Shown here: positions 1 to 7,162 of the stretch, piece after piece
Layout of the letters: every line of letters begins with the position of its first letter
Position numbering within the stretch: the stretch's first letter is position 1
Assembly: GCF_019880245.1 (NCBI RefSeq)
Contig: NZ_CP082286.1
Location: 2,498,521 to 2,562,520, forward strand
Length of the DNA stretch: 64,000 nt
Origin: Halobaculum roseum
GTDB lineage: Archaea > Halobacteriota > Halobacteria > Halobacteriales > Haloferacaceae
Reading direction: 5' to 3'
The notes under the pieces: generated by a model
Database searches by the model: none
Told to the model about the DNA's origin: nothing
Seen by the model: the letters and a program-made list of their open reading frames with translations, nothing else
Made by a program: the position numbers and the translations under genes

Positions 1-317
1 TGCGGGCGGCGATGCACGCGGCGTACCTCGGCCCAGACGGACTCGTCGATCTGGCCGAGGACTGCGTCCGCGACGCCGCCTCGGTTGCGGCCTCGCTCGA
101 CGCGCTCGACGGCGTCGAGGCGCCGCTCGACGACCGCCATCACTTCCGTGAGTTCACGGTCGGCGTGGACGACGCGCCCGGCGTCGCCGCAGGGCTCGAA
201 GAACACGGATTCGCCGTCCACACACTCGACGACGGGACGCTGCAGGTGTGCGTGACCGACCTGAACGTCGACGCGGCCGACGACCTGGTCGCCGCGTTCG
301 CGGAGGTGACAGCATGA
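1..317 (+). CDS. gcvPA: Glycine dehydrogenase (decarboxylating) subunit 1, C-terminal part
   Basis: About 105 codons of an ORF that enters from the left edge and stops at a TGA at 315-317. The residues resemble the end of the GcvPA half of the split P-protein, which decarboxylates glycine with PLP and passes the aminomethyl group to lipoylated GcvH. The assignment rests mainly on position, because the partner subunit gcvPB follows at once on the same strand. An ATG at 314 overlaps the stop in the usual ATGA coupling, but that frame runs only 19 codons; the real partner starts 56 nt later (see the duplicated junction). Confidence 0.8.
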   Translation, partial: RAAMHAAYLGPDGLVDLAEDCVRDAASVAASLDALDGVEAPLDDRHHFREFTVGVDDAPGVAAGLEEHGFAVHTLDDGTLQVCVTDLNVDAADDLVAAFAEVTA

Positions 318-379
318 ACTACGTCGGACTCCGTCCGACGAGCTCACGCTCGCCACGGAGGTGGCTCGCGTGAACTACG
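301..379 (+). repeat. Duplicated ribosome-binding/start region with internal palindrome
   Basis: Two near-copies of a ribosome-binding and start segment: 301-323 (CGGAGGTG, 5-nt gap, ATGAACTACG) and 356-379 (CGGAGGTG, 6-nt gap, GTGAACTACG). Between them is a 17-nt perfect inverted repeat at 323-339 (arms GTCGGA/TCCGAC, loop CTCCG). The first copy couples by ATGA to the gcvPA stop but its frame closes at 371-373; the second opens gcvPB. This looks like a 55-bp insertion or duplication that moved a formerly overlapping start. Confidence 0.6.
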
Positions 380-1932
380 ACCAAGCTCGCTACGGCGACG
401 ACGACCGCAACGAGCCGCTGCTGTCGGAGAAGGACTCGACCGAGGTCGACCCCGGCGAGGGCTCCGCGCTCCCGGATGACCTGACGCGCGACTCGCTGGA
501 GCTCCCCGGACTCTCGGAGCCGGAGCTGGCGCGCCACTACACCCGCCTGTCGCAGATGAACTGGAGCGTCGAGGCGGGGCCGTACCCGCTGGGGTCGTGT
601 ACGATGAAGTACAACCCCTCGTTCGCCGACGACGTTGCGGCCGACCCGAACGCGGCGGTCCACCCAGACCGCGACCCCGAGACGGTGCAGGGGAACCTCG
701 AACTCCTCTACGGGCTCCAGGAGTACCTCGCGACCATCGGCGGGATGGACGCGGTGACGCTACAGCCGCCCGCGGGCGCCGCCGGCGAGTTCACGGGCAT
801 CGCCGTCGCGAAGGCGTACCACGAGCGCAACGGCAACGACCGCAGCGAGGTGATCGTCCCGGCCTCGGCCCACGGCACCAACTTCGCCACCGCGGCGATG
901 GCCGGCTACGACGTGGTCGAGCTCCCCTCCGGCGAGGACGGCCGCGTCGACGTGGAGGCGCTGGAGGCGGCCGTGAGCGACGACACCGCCGCGCTGATGC
1001 TCACCAACCCCAACACCGTGGGGCTGTTCGAGCGCGACATCGTCGAGATCGCCGAGATCGTCCACGACGCGGGCGGGCTGCTCTACTACGACGGCGCGAA
1101 CCTCAACGCGCTGCTCGGGCGCGCCCGTCCCGGCGACATGGGCTTCGACATCATGCACTACAACGTCCACAAGACGTTCGCCACGCCCCACGGCGGCGGC
1201 GGTCCCGGCGCCGGGCCGGTCGGCGTCGTCGAGGAACTGGCCGAGTTCCTCCCCCGGCCAAGAGTGCGGAAAGCCGGCGAGGCGGGACGCGTCGGCGCCG
1301 CCGACGGATCCGATACCGCCACCGCCGCCGACGGGGGCGCCCTGGCGGGTCACGACCACGACCACGGCAACGCGGACGACCACGACGACGAGGTCGAGTA
1401 CGAGCTATTCGACCCCGAACACTCCATCGGCAAGGTGCACGGCTTCTCGGGCAACTGGCTCGTGTTGATCCGGGCGTACGCGTACATCCGCCGGCTGGGC
1501 GACGAGGGACTGCTCGACGCCTCGGCGAAGGCGGTACTCAACGCGAACTACCTCGCGAGCCTGCTGGACCTGGATGTGCCGTACGGGCCGTTCCACCACG
1601 AGTTCGCCGCGACCGCGGGCGAGCGCGACGCCGCCGACGTGGCGAAGGGGATGCTCGATTACGGCGTCCACCCGCCGACGACGAAGTGGCCCGAGATGGT
1701 GCCGGAGGCGATGTTGACCGAACCGACCGAGGTCGAGAACAAGCGCTCGCTGGAGGACCTGGCGAACGCCTTCAACGAGGCGTTCGCCGACACCGACGAG
1801 GAGCTGCACGCGGCGCCGACGAAGACGGCGTCGCGTCGCGTCGACCAGACCTCAGCGGCGCGGAACCCGCGGCTCTCCTGGCACGCGCTGGACGAGTCGC
1901 GCAACGCCTCGGAGAACGCCAACGGGGAGTGA
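370..1932 (+). CDS. gcvPB: Glycine dehydrogenase (decarboxylating) subunit 2
   Basis: 520 residues, PLP-binding half of the two-subunit P-protein of the glycine cleavage system. The Schiff-base lysine is about K268 in HYNVHKTFATPHGGGG, followed by the glycine-rich loop. The GTG at 370 is preferred: it gives the N-terminus MNYDQARY typical of haloarchaeal homologues and has GGAGGTGG just upstream; a GTG at 361 in the same frame would add three residues. An insertion around residues 296-345 is low-complexity and His/Asp-rich (H-D-H-D-H about 328-332), lying between the PLP domain and the C-terminal domain. Likely cotranscribed with gcvPA. Confidence 0.93.
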   Translation: MNYDQARYGDDDRNEPLLSEKDSTEVDPGEGSALPDDLTRDSLELPGLSEPELARHYTRLSQMNWSVEAGPYPLGSCTMKYNPSFADDVAADPNAAVHPDRDPETVQGNLELLYGLQEYLATIGGMDAVTLQPPAGAAGEFTGIAVAKAYHERNGNDRSEVIVPASAHGTNFATAAMAGYDVVELPSGEDGRVDVEALEAAVSDDTAALMLTNPNTVGLFERDIVEIAEIVHDAGGLLYYDGANLNALLGRARPGDMGFDIMHYNVHKTFATPHGGGGPGAGPVGVVEELAEFLPRPRVRKAGEAGRVGAADGSDTATAADGGALAGHDHDHGNADDHDDEVEYELFDPEHSIGKVHGFSGNWLVLIRAYAYIRRLGDEGLLDASAKAVLNANYLASLLDLDVPYGPFHHEFAATAGERDAADVAKGMLDYGVHPPTTKWPEMVPEAMLTEPTEVENKRSLEDLANAFNEAFADTDEELHAAPTKTASRRVDQTSAARNPRLSWHALDESRNASENANGE

Positions 1933-2122
1933 CACGACCGGCGGTGAGGGCGAGGACGGGTACCGACCTCGCCGCTCACCCCACGGTTCCCGGGTTCGGA
2001 CGTGCCGCTCGACGTGACGAGCCGTCCACGACCGCCGGCCGCGACGCTCGGAGGCGAAGCGGTGTGTCGCGCCAAAATCGAAGTAACCGTTCACCGTCGC
2101 CCGAGGGCGACGCGAAATCGGC

Positions 2123-2317
2123 TTAGTTGCGGACGACGTTCGTCGCGCGCGGGCCCTTCGGGGCCTGTTCGATGTCGAATTCGATCTCCTCACCCTCCGT
2201 CAGATCCGGACCGCCAACGTCCTCCATGTGGAAGAACACGTCGTCGTCCTCGTCCTCGGTAGAAATGAAACCGTAGCCGCCAGTGTCTTTGAAGAAGTCA
2301 ACCTTTCCGTTTGCCAT
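2123..2317 (-). CDS. cspA: Cold-shock domain protein (CspA family)
   Basis: 64-residue single CSD beta-barrel, a nucleic-acid chaperone. RNP1 (GYGFIS) and RNP2 (VFFHM) are both present, and the protein ends in the usual ATNVVRN. The start at 2317 (MANGKVDFF) fits the family; an upstream in-frame ATG at 2326 would add MFA. It sits alone between gcvPB and uspA and is transcribed toward gcvPB. It is about two-thirds identical by eye to the second cold-shock gene at 13060-13254 and shares a promoter element with it. Confidence 0.95.
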   Translation of the reverse strand: MANGKVDFFKDTGGYGFISTEDEDDDVFFHMEDVGGPDLTEGEEIEFDIEQAPKGPRATNVVRN

Positions 2318-2344
2318 TGCAAACAAACGTATGGTCGACCGCGG

Positions 2345-2357
2345 GATAACCCTTCCG
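2345..2357 (-). promoter_or_regulatory. BRE/TATA-type promoter of the first cold-shock gene
   Basis: Read on the minus strand the sequence is CGGAAGGGTTATC, with the TTATC portion about 28-32 nt before the start codon at 2317, the spacing expected for a short-leader or leaderless haloarchaeal transcript. The identical 13-mer lies at the same distance upstream of the second cold-shock gene (13024-13036). Confidence 0.6.
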
Positions 2358-2416
2358 AGGGTCGTGGTACCACGAGGGTTCGACCCGATCCGATCACGCC
2401 GTCCGCGGCCGTCGCC

Positions 2417-2857
2417 TCAGCGAACGACCGTCACCGGAACCGACGACCGCCGCGTCACCTTCTCGGCGACGCTGCCCATGAGCACGCGGGTGAGCCCCCT
2501 GCGCCCGTGGCTCCCCATCACCACCTGATCGATGTCGTCGCCCTCGTCGTCGAGGTACTCGAGGATGGACTGGGCGGGTCCGCCGACCAGCCGGACGGTC
2601 TCCACGTCGACGCCGCGGTCGCGGGCGCGCTCGGCGGCCGATTCGAGCAGTTCGTCGCTCGCCTCCTTCGCCGATTCCTCCAACTCCTTCGAGTAGTACG
2701 GGTCCATCCCCTCGCCGTCGCCGGCGGACACCCATCGCGTGGGGTCGACGACGTTGACGAGCACGAGCGTCTCGTCCCCGTGGACCGCCAGCGCGTGGTC
2801 GAGCGCCTTCGTGGACTGATCGGACTGATCGAGCGCGACGAGTACGCGTCGTGACAT
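2417..2857 (-). CDS. Universal stress protein (UspA family)
   Basis: 146 residues, one Usp domain. It starts MSRRVLVALDQS with the first beta strand and ends with the ATP-binding signature G-x2-G-x9-G-S (GSHGRRG...MGS) and VPVTVVR. This is an ATP-binding cytosolic protein of the kind that occurs in many copies in haloarchaea; the specific client or stress is not known. Start chosen at the ATG at 2857 because the upstream frame runs through the crcB genes. It lies 80 nt downstream of the crcB pair on the same strand, so it could be read through from them. Confidence 0.9.
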   Translation of the reverse strand: MSRRVLVALDQSDQSTKALDHALAVHGDETLVLVNVVDPTRWVSAGDGEGMDPYYSKELEESAKEASDELLESAAERARDRGVDVETVRLVGGPAQSILEYLDDEGDDIDQVVMGSHGRRGLTRVLMGSVAEKVTRRSSVPVTVVR

Positions 2858-2937
2858 ACCCGCGACGACGCCGGGGAGGGACTCGGGCGTTTCGGTCGCG
2901 ACGGCGTCGATGGCTGTCTTCGGGGGTCGCCCGGCGC

Positions 2938-3378
2938 TCACACCGCGCCGACGAGGACGGCCGCGAGCCCGACGGCGCCGCCCGCGATGAGGGTGTTGCC
3001 GGCGACGAAGGCGACGGCGCGTCCGCGGTCGCCGCGGTCCCACAACTGCACCGTCGCCACGGAGAACGACGAGAACGTGGTGAAGGCGCCGCAGGCGCCC
3101 GTCCCGACCAGCAGGAGCACGTCGCCGCCGACGGGATGGAAGACGAGCAGTCCGAGCAGGAAGCTCCCGAGGACGTTCACCGTCAGCGTCCCCAGCGGGA
3201 ACGACTCGCGGTCGACCGCCGAGCCCACCAGGTACCGGGCGACGGCGCCGACGGCGCCGCCGCCGGCGACGAGCGCGGGGTCGGGAACCGCGGCGAGCAT
3301 GGCTGTCTGGAGGACGCCCCCGAGCGCGAACGTGTCGAAGGCTGCCCCGAGCGCGACGGCGGCGGTCGCGGGGGTCAC
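2938..3378 (-). CDS. crcB: Fluoride channel protein FluC/CrcB, second copy
   Basis: FluC-type fluoride exporter subunit with four membrane segments. Family motifs in order: GGAVGAVARY near the first helix, NVLGSFLLG, and the pore Phe box in TTFSSFS. Two starts are possible. The GTG at 3378 overlaps the stop of the preceding crcB by 4 nt (GTGA) and gives 146 residues; the ATG at 3300 gives 120 residues, nearer the family length. The overlap favours the GTG, the family length the ATG. FluC works as an antiparallel dimer, and adjacent paired genes usually encode opposite-topology halves. Confidence 0.88.
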   Translation of the reverse strand: MTPATAAVALGAAFDTFALGGVLQTAMLAAVPDPALVAGGGAVGAVARYLVGSAVDRESFPLGTLTVNVLGSFLLGLLVFHPVGGDVLLLVGTGACGAFTTFSSFSVATVQLWDRGDRGRAVAFVAGNTLIAGGAVGLAAVLVGAV

Positions 3379-3767
3379 ACCCGCACCACCCGGTCGTCCC
3401 GCGGGTCGACCCGCCCGGCGAGGTCGCGACCGACGACCGCCGCCCCGATCCCCAGTCCGTAGCTGCCGAGGAGGTACGCGACGCCGACGACAGGATCCGC
3501 GCGCGCCGTCTCGACCACGAAGGTACTGTAGGTCGTGTACGACGAGAGCACCCCCGTCGCCAGCAGCGTTCGCGTGCGGTCGCCCAGGCGATCGGTGCGA
3601 AGCGCCTCGTACAGGAGAAAGCCCAGCAGCAGGCTCCCCGAGACGTTCGCGGCGAGCGTTCCCCACAGCCCCGGGAGCGCCACGCCGACCGCGTGGCGGG
3701 CGGACGCGCCCGCGGCGCCGCCGACGGCGACGAGCGCGAGCGTGAGCACCCGAGGGTCCCGCGACAT
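3375..3767 (-). CDS. crcB: Fluoride channel protein FluC/CrcB, first copy
   Basis: 130 residues, four predicted membrane segments, and motifs GGAAGASARH, NVSGSLLLG and TTYSTF. The first Phe of the pore box is Tyr and the usual Arg-Tyr pair is Arg-His, so this half differs from its partner, as expected of a heterodimeric pair in which the pores have specialised. Start at the ATG at 3767 (MSRDPRVL); an upstream in-frame start would add a non-membrane tail across the promoter. Translationally coupled to the second crcB through a GTGA overlap. Confidence 0.88.
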   Translation of the reverse strand: MSRDPRVLTLALVAVGGAAGASARHAVGVALPGLWGTLAANVSGSLLLGFLLYEALRTDRLGDRTRTLLATGVLSSYTTYSTFVVETARADPVVGVAYLLGSYGLGIGAAVVGRDLAGRVDPRDDRVVRV

Positions 3768-4042
3768 ACGCGTCGCCTCTCGCGTGGGTCGTATCGGGTT
3801 GTCGGTTCGGCGTCCGCAACGTGTGGCAACTAATACCAAATAAGGGCTTCTCAGGGGTAAAAACCCGTTATAGAATATTATCATTATAGTTCGTTACATT
3901 TATTGTGTCCTCCCGACTCGACGCAGGTGAGGCGACACAGCATGGGTGTACATCACCGCAAATCCGCAGCAGGACACGCACAGGCCGTTACGACCGACCG
4001 CGACCCGCCGACGCCACCCACACCACCCGAACGACCCACACC
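3768..4042. promoter_or_regulatory. AT-rich divergent promoter region (crcB / aceA operon)
   Basis: The most AT-rich stretch nearby. It holds TATA-like runs around 3830-3838 (toward crcB) and 3865-3902 (toward the aceA operon), and a short perfect inverted repeat at 3855-3866 (GGGT/ACCC around AAAA). About 140 nt lie between the last AT-rich box and the first small ORF at 4043, so the aceA transcript may have a real leader. I looked for a fluoride-riboswitch (crcB motif) on the minus strand and did not recognise one. Confidence 0.5.
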
Positions 4043-4132
4043 ATGACGTTCAACCCGAATCCGAAGACCGACCTCGACGAGATCGACGACCGCGAACTGA
4101 GCCTGTTCTCCACGGAGGGCGACGACCGATGA
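4043..4132 (+). CDS. Small acidic protein (29 aa) upstream of aceA
   Basis: An ORF of 29 codons beginning [19 protein letters not shown]. It is acidic with no membrane segment or Cys. Its TGA overlaps the ATG of the next small ORF (ATGA at 4129-4132), and that ORF in turn overlaps aceA, so the three reading frames are chained. The chaining and the acidic composition are the evidence that it is translated; the function is not recognised. It could be a leader peptide or the remnant of a larger gene formerly in front of aceA. Confidence 0.5.
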   Translation: MTFNPNPKTDLDEIDDRELSLFSTEGDDR

Positions 4133-4344
4133 GCCGTCGCGCCACCCGCCCCACCGCCGGCACCCGGCCGTCCCGGGAGACCGACGCGCCGCTGGTTCCC
4201 GACCTGGGGACGCGAACGGGCCGCACCGATACGACGACCGACACCGCGGACATCGCCGACACCGCAGACAGCCGCCGCGACCGCGCCGAGCGCCGCCGTC
4301 GCCGCGACCCGTTCGAGATCGCGCTCATGGAGGACTCCGAATAA
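4129..4344 (+). CDS. Small Arg/Thr/Asp-rich protein (71 aa) upstream of aceA
   Basis: 71 residues with a basic, Thr/Arg-rich N-terminal half, a [10 protein letters not shown] segment, and an Arg cluster (RAERRRRRD) followed by an acidic C-terminus. Composition is disordered-like and no domain is recognised. The start overlaps the previous ORF by ATGA, and the stop shares a base with the aceA start (TAATG at 4342-4346), which argues for coupled translation with isocitrate lyase. An antisense frame also exists here but has no such coupling. Confidence 0.5.
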   Translation: MSRRATRPTAGTRPSRETDAPLVPDLGTRTGRTDTTTDTADIADTADSRRDRAERRRRRDPFEIALMEDSE

Positions 4345-5381
4345 TGCACCCCTCAGAACTCGACCAGGACGTCTTCACGAAGGACATCGACAACCCCCAG
4401 GGCGCGAAGCTGCGCCGGATGCTCGACGAGCAGGACTACGTCTTCGCCCCCGGGATGTACCACGCGCTCGACGCCCGGCTGGCGGAGATGGCCGGCCTCG
4501 ACGCCGCGTACATGTCGGGCTACTCCACCGTCCTCGGCCAGTTCGGCTTCCCGGACCTGGAGATGGTGACGATGACCGAAATGGTCGAGAACGCCAAACG
4601 CATGGTCGAGGCGACGAACCTGCCGGTCATCGCCGACTGCGACACCGGCTACGGCGGCACCCACAACGTCCGCCGCGCCGTCCGCGAGTACGAGAAGGCC
4701 GGCGTCGCCGCCGTCCACATCGAGGACCAGACGACGCCCAAGCGCTGCGGCCACATCGCGGGCAAGCAGATCGTCTCCCGCGAGAAGGCGCGCTCGCGCT
4801 TCGAGGCGGCCGTCGACGCCAAGCAGAGCGAGGACACGGTCGTCATCGCCCGCACCGACGCCTACGGCTCGGCCAACGGCGACTGGGAGGAGCACCTCGA
4901 GCGCGGCCGGATATACGCCGACGCCGGCGTCGACCTCGTCTGGCCCGAGATGCCCGACCCCTCGCGCGAGGACGCCGTCGAGTACGCCGAGACGATCCAC
5001 GAGACGCACCCCGACCTGGATCTGGCGTTCAACTACTCGTCCTCGTTCGAGTGGGGCGCCGAGGAGGACCCGCTCACGTTCGAGGAGCTGGGCGATCTGG
5101 GCTACACGTACCAGTTCATCACCCTCTACGCGCTGCACTCGGGCGCCCACGCGGTCTACGAGGACATGCAGAACATCGCCGAGAACGGCGCCGAGGCGCA
5201 GTGGGACCTGGAGGAGCGCTACATCGGCCACGAGACCGAGAGCCACCACGCGCTCTCGTTCGTCGACCGCTACCAGGACATCGAGACGCAGTTCGACCCC
5301 GATGCCGAGGAGCGCATCGAGGAGTCCGCCGGCTTCGCTGAGGACCGCTCGGAGCCGATCACCTCGAACGACGACGACTGA
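4344..5381 (+). CDS. aceA: Isocitrate lyase
   Basis: 345 residues of the ICL/PEP-mutase superfamily barrel. Isocitrate lyase cleaves isocitrate to glyoxylate and succinate in the glyoxylate bypass and allows growth on acetate or fatty acids. The catalytic-loop motif is KRCGHIAGK (about residues 132-140) instead of the bacterial KKCGH; the metal-site D-x-D-T-G-Y-G and the later [14 protein letters not shown] segment are present. It is the last gene of the small-ORF chain and is followed by a T-run terminator. Malate synthase, its usual partner, is not in this window. Confidence 0.92.
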   Translation: MHPSELDQDVFTKDIDNPQGAKLRRMLDEQDYVFAPGMYHALDARLAEMAGLDAAYMSGYSTVLGQFGFPDLEMVTMTEMVENAKRMVEATNLPVIADCDTGYGGTHNVRRAVREYEKAGVAAVHIEDQTTPKRCGHIAGKQIVSREKARSRFEAAVDAKQSEDTVVIARTDAYGSANGDWEEHLERGRIYADAGVDLVWPEMPDPSREDAVEYAETIHETHPDLDLAFNYSSSFEWGAEEDPLTFEELGDLGYTYQFITLYALHSGAHAVYEDMQNIAENGAEAQWDLEERYIGHETESHHALSFVDRYQDIETQFDPDAEERIEESAGFAEDRSEPITSNDDD

Positions 5382-5418
5382 TCGACGCGCCGTCCGCCGC
5401 GACCGAACCGCCGCTCCA

Positions 5419-5424
5419 TTTTTT
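5419..5424 (+). terminator. T-run terminator after aceA
   Basis: Six consecutive T residues at 5419-5424, after a C-rich segment and 38 nt past the aceA stop. Archaeal intrinsic termination needs a U-tract rather than a strong hairpin. In such GC-rich DNA the run stands out. Confidence 0.5.
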
Positions 5425-5581
5425 GAGTGACTCCCACCGGAACCGGGAGCGTTGGGATCGGGAGCGCCGGATCCGGGGGTACTGACCTCGGGAGCGGTGG
5501 AACTCCGCCGCTCACGACGGACGAGTCGCTCCGGGCGGTCGGAACGGGGGAACGAACGGAAGGGTCAGAACTGCCTCGCGC

Positions 5582-5752
5582 TTACGCTTCGATCGGGTCG
5601 GCGCGGTCGCCGTTGATCCGCGTGAGGCCGTAGTCGCAGTGGTTGCAGCGCCACTTCGTCTTCTCGCCCAGGTGCAGCGTCATCGCGGCGACGCGCCAGA
5701 AGTCCTGCGTCTCGCCGCAGTCGGGGCAGTGGAACTCCATCTCGAGGCTCAT
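5582..5752 (-). CDS. Small double zinc-ribbon protein
   Basis: 56 residues beginning MSLEMEFHCPDCGETQDFW. It has two CxxC knuckles (CPDC near residue 9 and CNHC near residue 42), enough to bind one zinc ion as a rubredoxin-like ribbon. This is a conserved small haloarchaeal family of unknown role as far as I recall. The start at 5752 is preferred to an upstream in-frame ATG at 5812 that would add a low-complexity tail. It stands alone between aceA and the thioesterase, transcribed divergently from the latter. Confidence 0.75.
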   Translation of the reverse strand: MSLEMEFHCPDCGETQDFWRVAAMTLHLGEKTKWRCNHCDYGLTRINGDRADPIEA

Positions 5753-5858
5753 ATTTCCCGGTGTGTGGGCGGACACTTTCAAGACTCCGGTCCCCGGCGG
5801 CGTCGCGCCCACGGTCGCGGAACGATAGCCCGAAATCCCCGGCAGCCGACCACCGCGT

Positions 5859-6245
5859 ATGACCTTCGAGACGACGGTTCCGGTCCGCTATCGCGACCTC
5901 GACCCGATGAGCCACGTGAACAACGCCGTCTACGCGACCTACTTCGAGGAGGTACGAACCGCCTTCTTCCGCGAGGAGGTCGGCATCGATCTGGCGGACT
6001 CGCAGGCGGCGCTGGCGTCGCTCTCGATCGACTTTCGCGCGCCGATTCAGGGCACCGGCACCGTCCGTGCGGTCCTCGAGGTGACCGACGTGGGGACGAC
6101 CAGCCTCACGTTCGGGTACGAACTGCACTACGAGGACCGTCTCGTCGCCGAGGGCGAGACCGTCCAGGTCGCGATCGGCGAGGACGGCCCCGAGCCGCTT
6201 CCGGACCCGGTCCGCACGGCCGCACAGCGACACGCGACCGAGTGA
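5859..6245 (+). CDS. Acyl-CoA thioesterase, hotdog fold (4HBT family)
   Basis: 128 residues, single hotdog domain. The active-site segment YRDLDPMSHVNNAVYATYFE is characteristic of the 4-hydroxybenzoyl-CoA thioesterase/YbgC group, where the Asp of RDLDPMSHVNN is catalytic. It probably hydrolyses short or medium acyl-CoA esters in the cytosol; the substrate is not shown by the sequence. It sits alone between the zinc-ribbon gene and the 3' end of the nitrate operon, which faces it. Confidence 0.88.
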   Translation: MTFETTVPVRYRDLDPMSHVNNAVYATYFEEVRTAFFREEVGIDLADSQAALASLSIDFRAPIQGTGTVRAVLEVTDVGTTSLTFGYELHYEDRLVAEGETVQVAIGEDGPEPLPDPVRTAAQRHATE

Positions 6246-6269
6246 CGACGGTCGCGCCGTCGCGCCCGT

Positions 6270-6947
6270 CTACTGTCCGGTCCGTTCCCCGAGCCGCCGG
6301 GCCGCCGCGGCGACCGCTTCGGGCGTGTCCACGCTGACGAACGGCTCGGCGGGAACGGCGGCCTCGACGGTTCGAAGGCGGTCGAGCACCGCCGTCAGGG
6401 GGCCGTCGTCGCGGACGGCCGCGCACGCCTCGACCGCCGGCGCGACACGGTAGACCGCTCCGAGCGGCTGGCGACGGCCGTCCGCGACGGGAACGACCGC
6501 GTCGGCGTCGGACCCGCCGCCGCCGGTGGCGTCGTTGGCGTCACGATGACCGCCGCCGCTATCGTTGTGGTCGCTATCGCCGCCGTCGAGGCGCGCCGCA
6601 AGCGCGCACGCGGTCGCGGCGTCGAGCCCCGGCATGTCGCAGCCGACGACGAGCGCTCGGGTCGCCCCGGCGTCGGCCGCTGCCTCCAGCCCCGTCGCCA
6701 TCCCCGCGACCGGGCCGGCGTCGGCGACGGGGTCGATCGCGAACCGGACCGGCCGCGACCCGAGCGCGTCGGCGATGACGGGCCGCTGGTCGCGCCGGCA
6801 GTTGACGACCGTCCTCCCGACCGCCGACGCGAGGCGGTCGATTACACGGACGATCATCGGCGCGCCGGCGACCTTGGCGACGGCCTTCTCGCGGTCGCCG
6901 AAGCGCGTCGACCGCCCGCCGGCGAGGACCACGAGCGCGTCGATCAC
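6270..6947 (-). CDS. mobA: Molybdenum cofactor guanylyltransferase (MobA-like)
   Basis: 225 residues, nucleotidyltransferase fold. It opens VIDALVVLAGGRSTRFGDREK, the GTP-binding loop of MobA (LAGGxSxRxGxxK), and continues with DPVADAGPVAG and the metal-binding GCDMPGLD. MobA attaches GMP to molybdopterin to make the MGD cofactor needed by nitrate reductase. The GTG start at 6947 overlaps the stop of the small membrane ORF by GTGA. A Gly/Asp/His-rich insertion lies around residues 125-150. It is the last gene of the nitrate operon and corresponds to nasC of Haloferax mediterranei. Confidence 0.85.
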   Translation of the reverse strand: MIDALVVLAGGRSTRFGDREKAVAKVAGAPMIVRVIDRLASAVGRTVVNCRRDQRPVIADALGSRPVRFAIDPVADAGPVAGMATGLEAAADAGATRALVVGCDMPGLDAATACALAARLDGGDSDHNDSGGGHRDANDATGGGGSDADAVVPVADGRRQPLGAVYRVAPAVEACAAVRDDGPLTAVLDRLRTVEAAVPAEPFVSVDTPEAVAAAARRLGERTGQ

Positions 6948-7162
6948 GCGATGAACCCCGCCCGCCCGGTGAACGCGAGGTACAGCGAGAACGCCGTGAT
7001 GAGGATCGCGAGGACCATCTCGGCGTACAACACGACCCGCCCCCACCGGTACCAGTCGTCGTACTCCGGGGCGGAGCCGGCGTCCCGTTCGGGGCCCGAC
7101 TCGGCGTCCCGTTCGGGGCCCGACTCGGCGTCCCGTTCGGGCCCCGACTCGACGTCGACCAT
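6944..7162 (-). CDS. Small single-pass membrane protein with octapeptide repeats, in the nitrate operon
   Basis: 72 residues. The N-terminal half is three near-identical copies of an eight-residue unit (ESGPERDA). A short aromatic linker (YDDWYRWGR) and one hydrophobic segment of about 22 residues (from VVLYAEMVLAIL onward) follow. Its ATG shares one base with the narK stop (TGATG at 7160-7164), and its stop overlaps mobA by GTGA, so it is embedded in the coupled operon. Function is not recognised; it could be an accessory or assembly factor of the NarK transporter or of membrane-associated nitrate reduction. Confidence 0.65.
   Translation of the reverse strand: MVDVESGPERDAESGPERDAESGPERDAGSAPEYDDWYRWGRVVLYAEMVLAILITAFSLYLAFTGRAGFIA
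7080..7151 (-). repeat. Three tandem 24-bp repeats within the small membrane ORF
   Basis: Three consecutive 24-nt units at 7080-7103, 7104-7127 and 7128-7151, differing at only one or two bases. Each is in frame and encodes one ESGPERDA-type octapeptide. Copy number is likely to vary between strains by slippage. Confidence 0.85.

Noticed and set aside
1933-2122. Gene or RNA between gcvPB and cspA
   Set aside because: No coding frame with a plausible start and no conserved RNA motif was seen.
3768-3840. Fluoride riboswitch upstream of crcB
   Set aside because: No pseudoknot pattern of the crcB motif could be recognised in the short leader.
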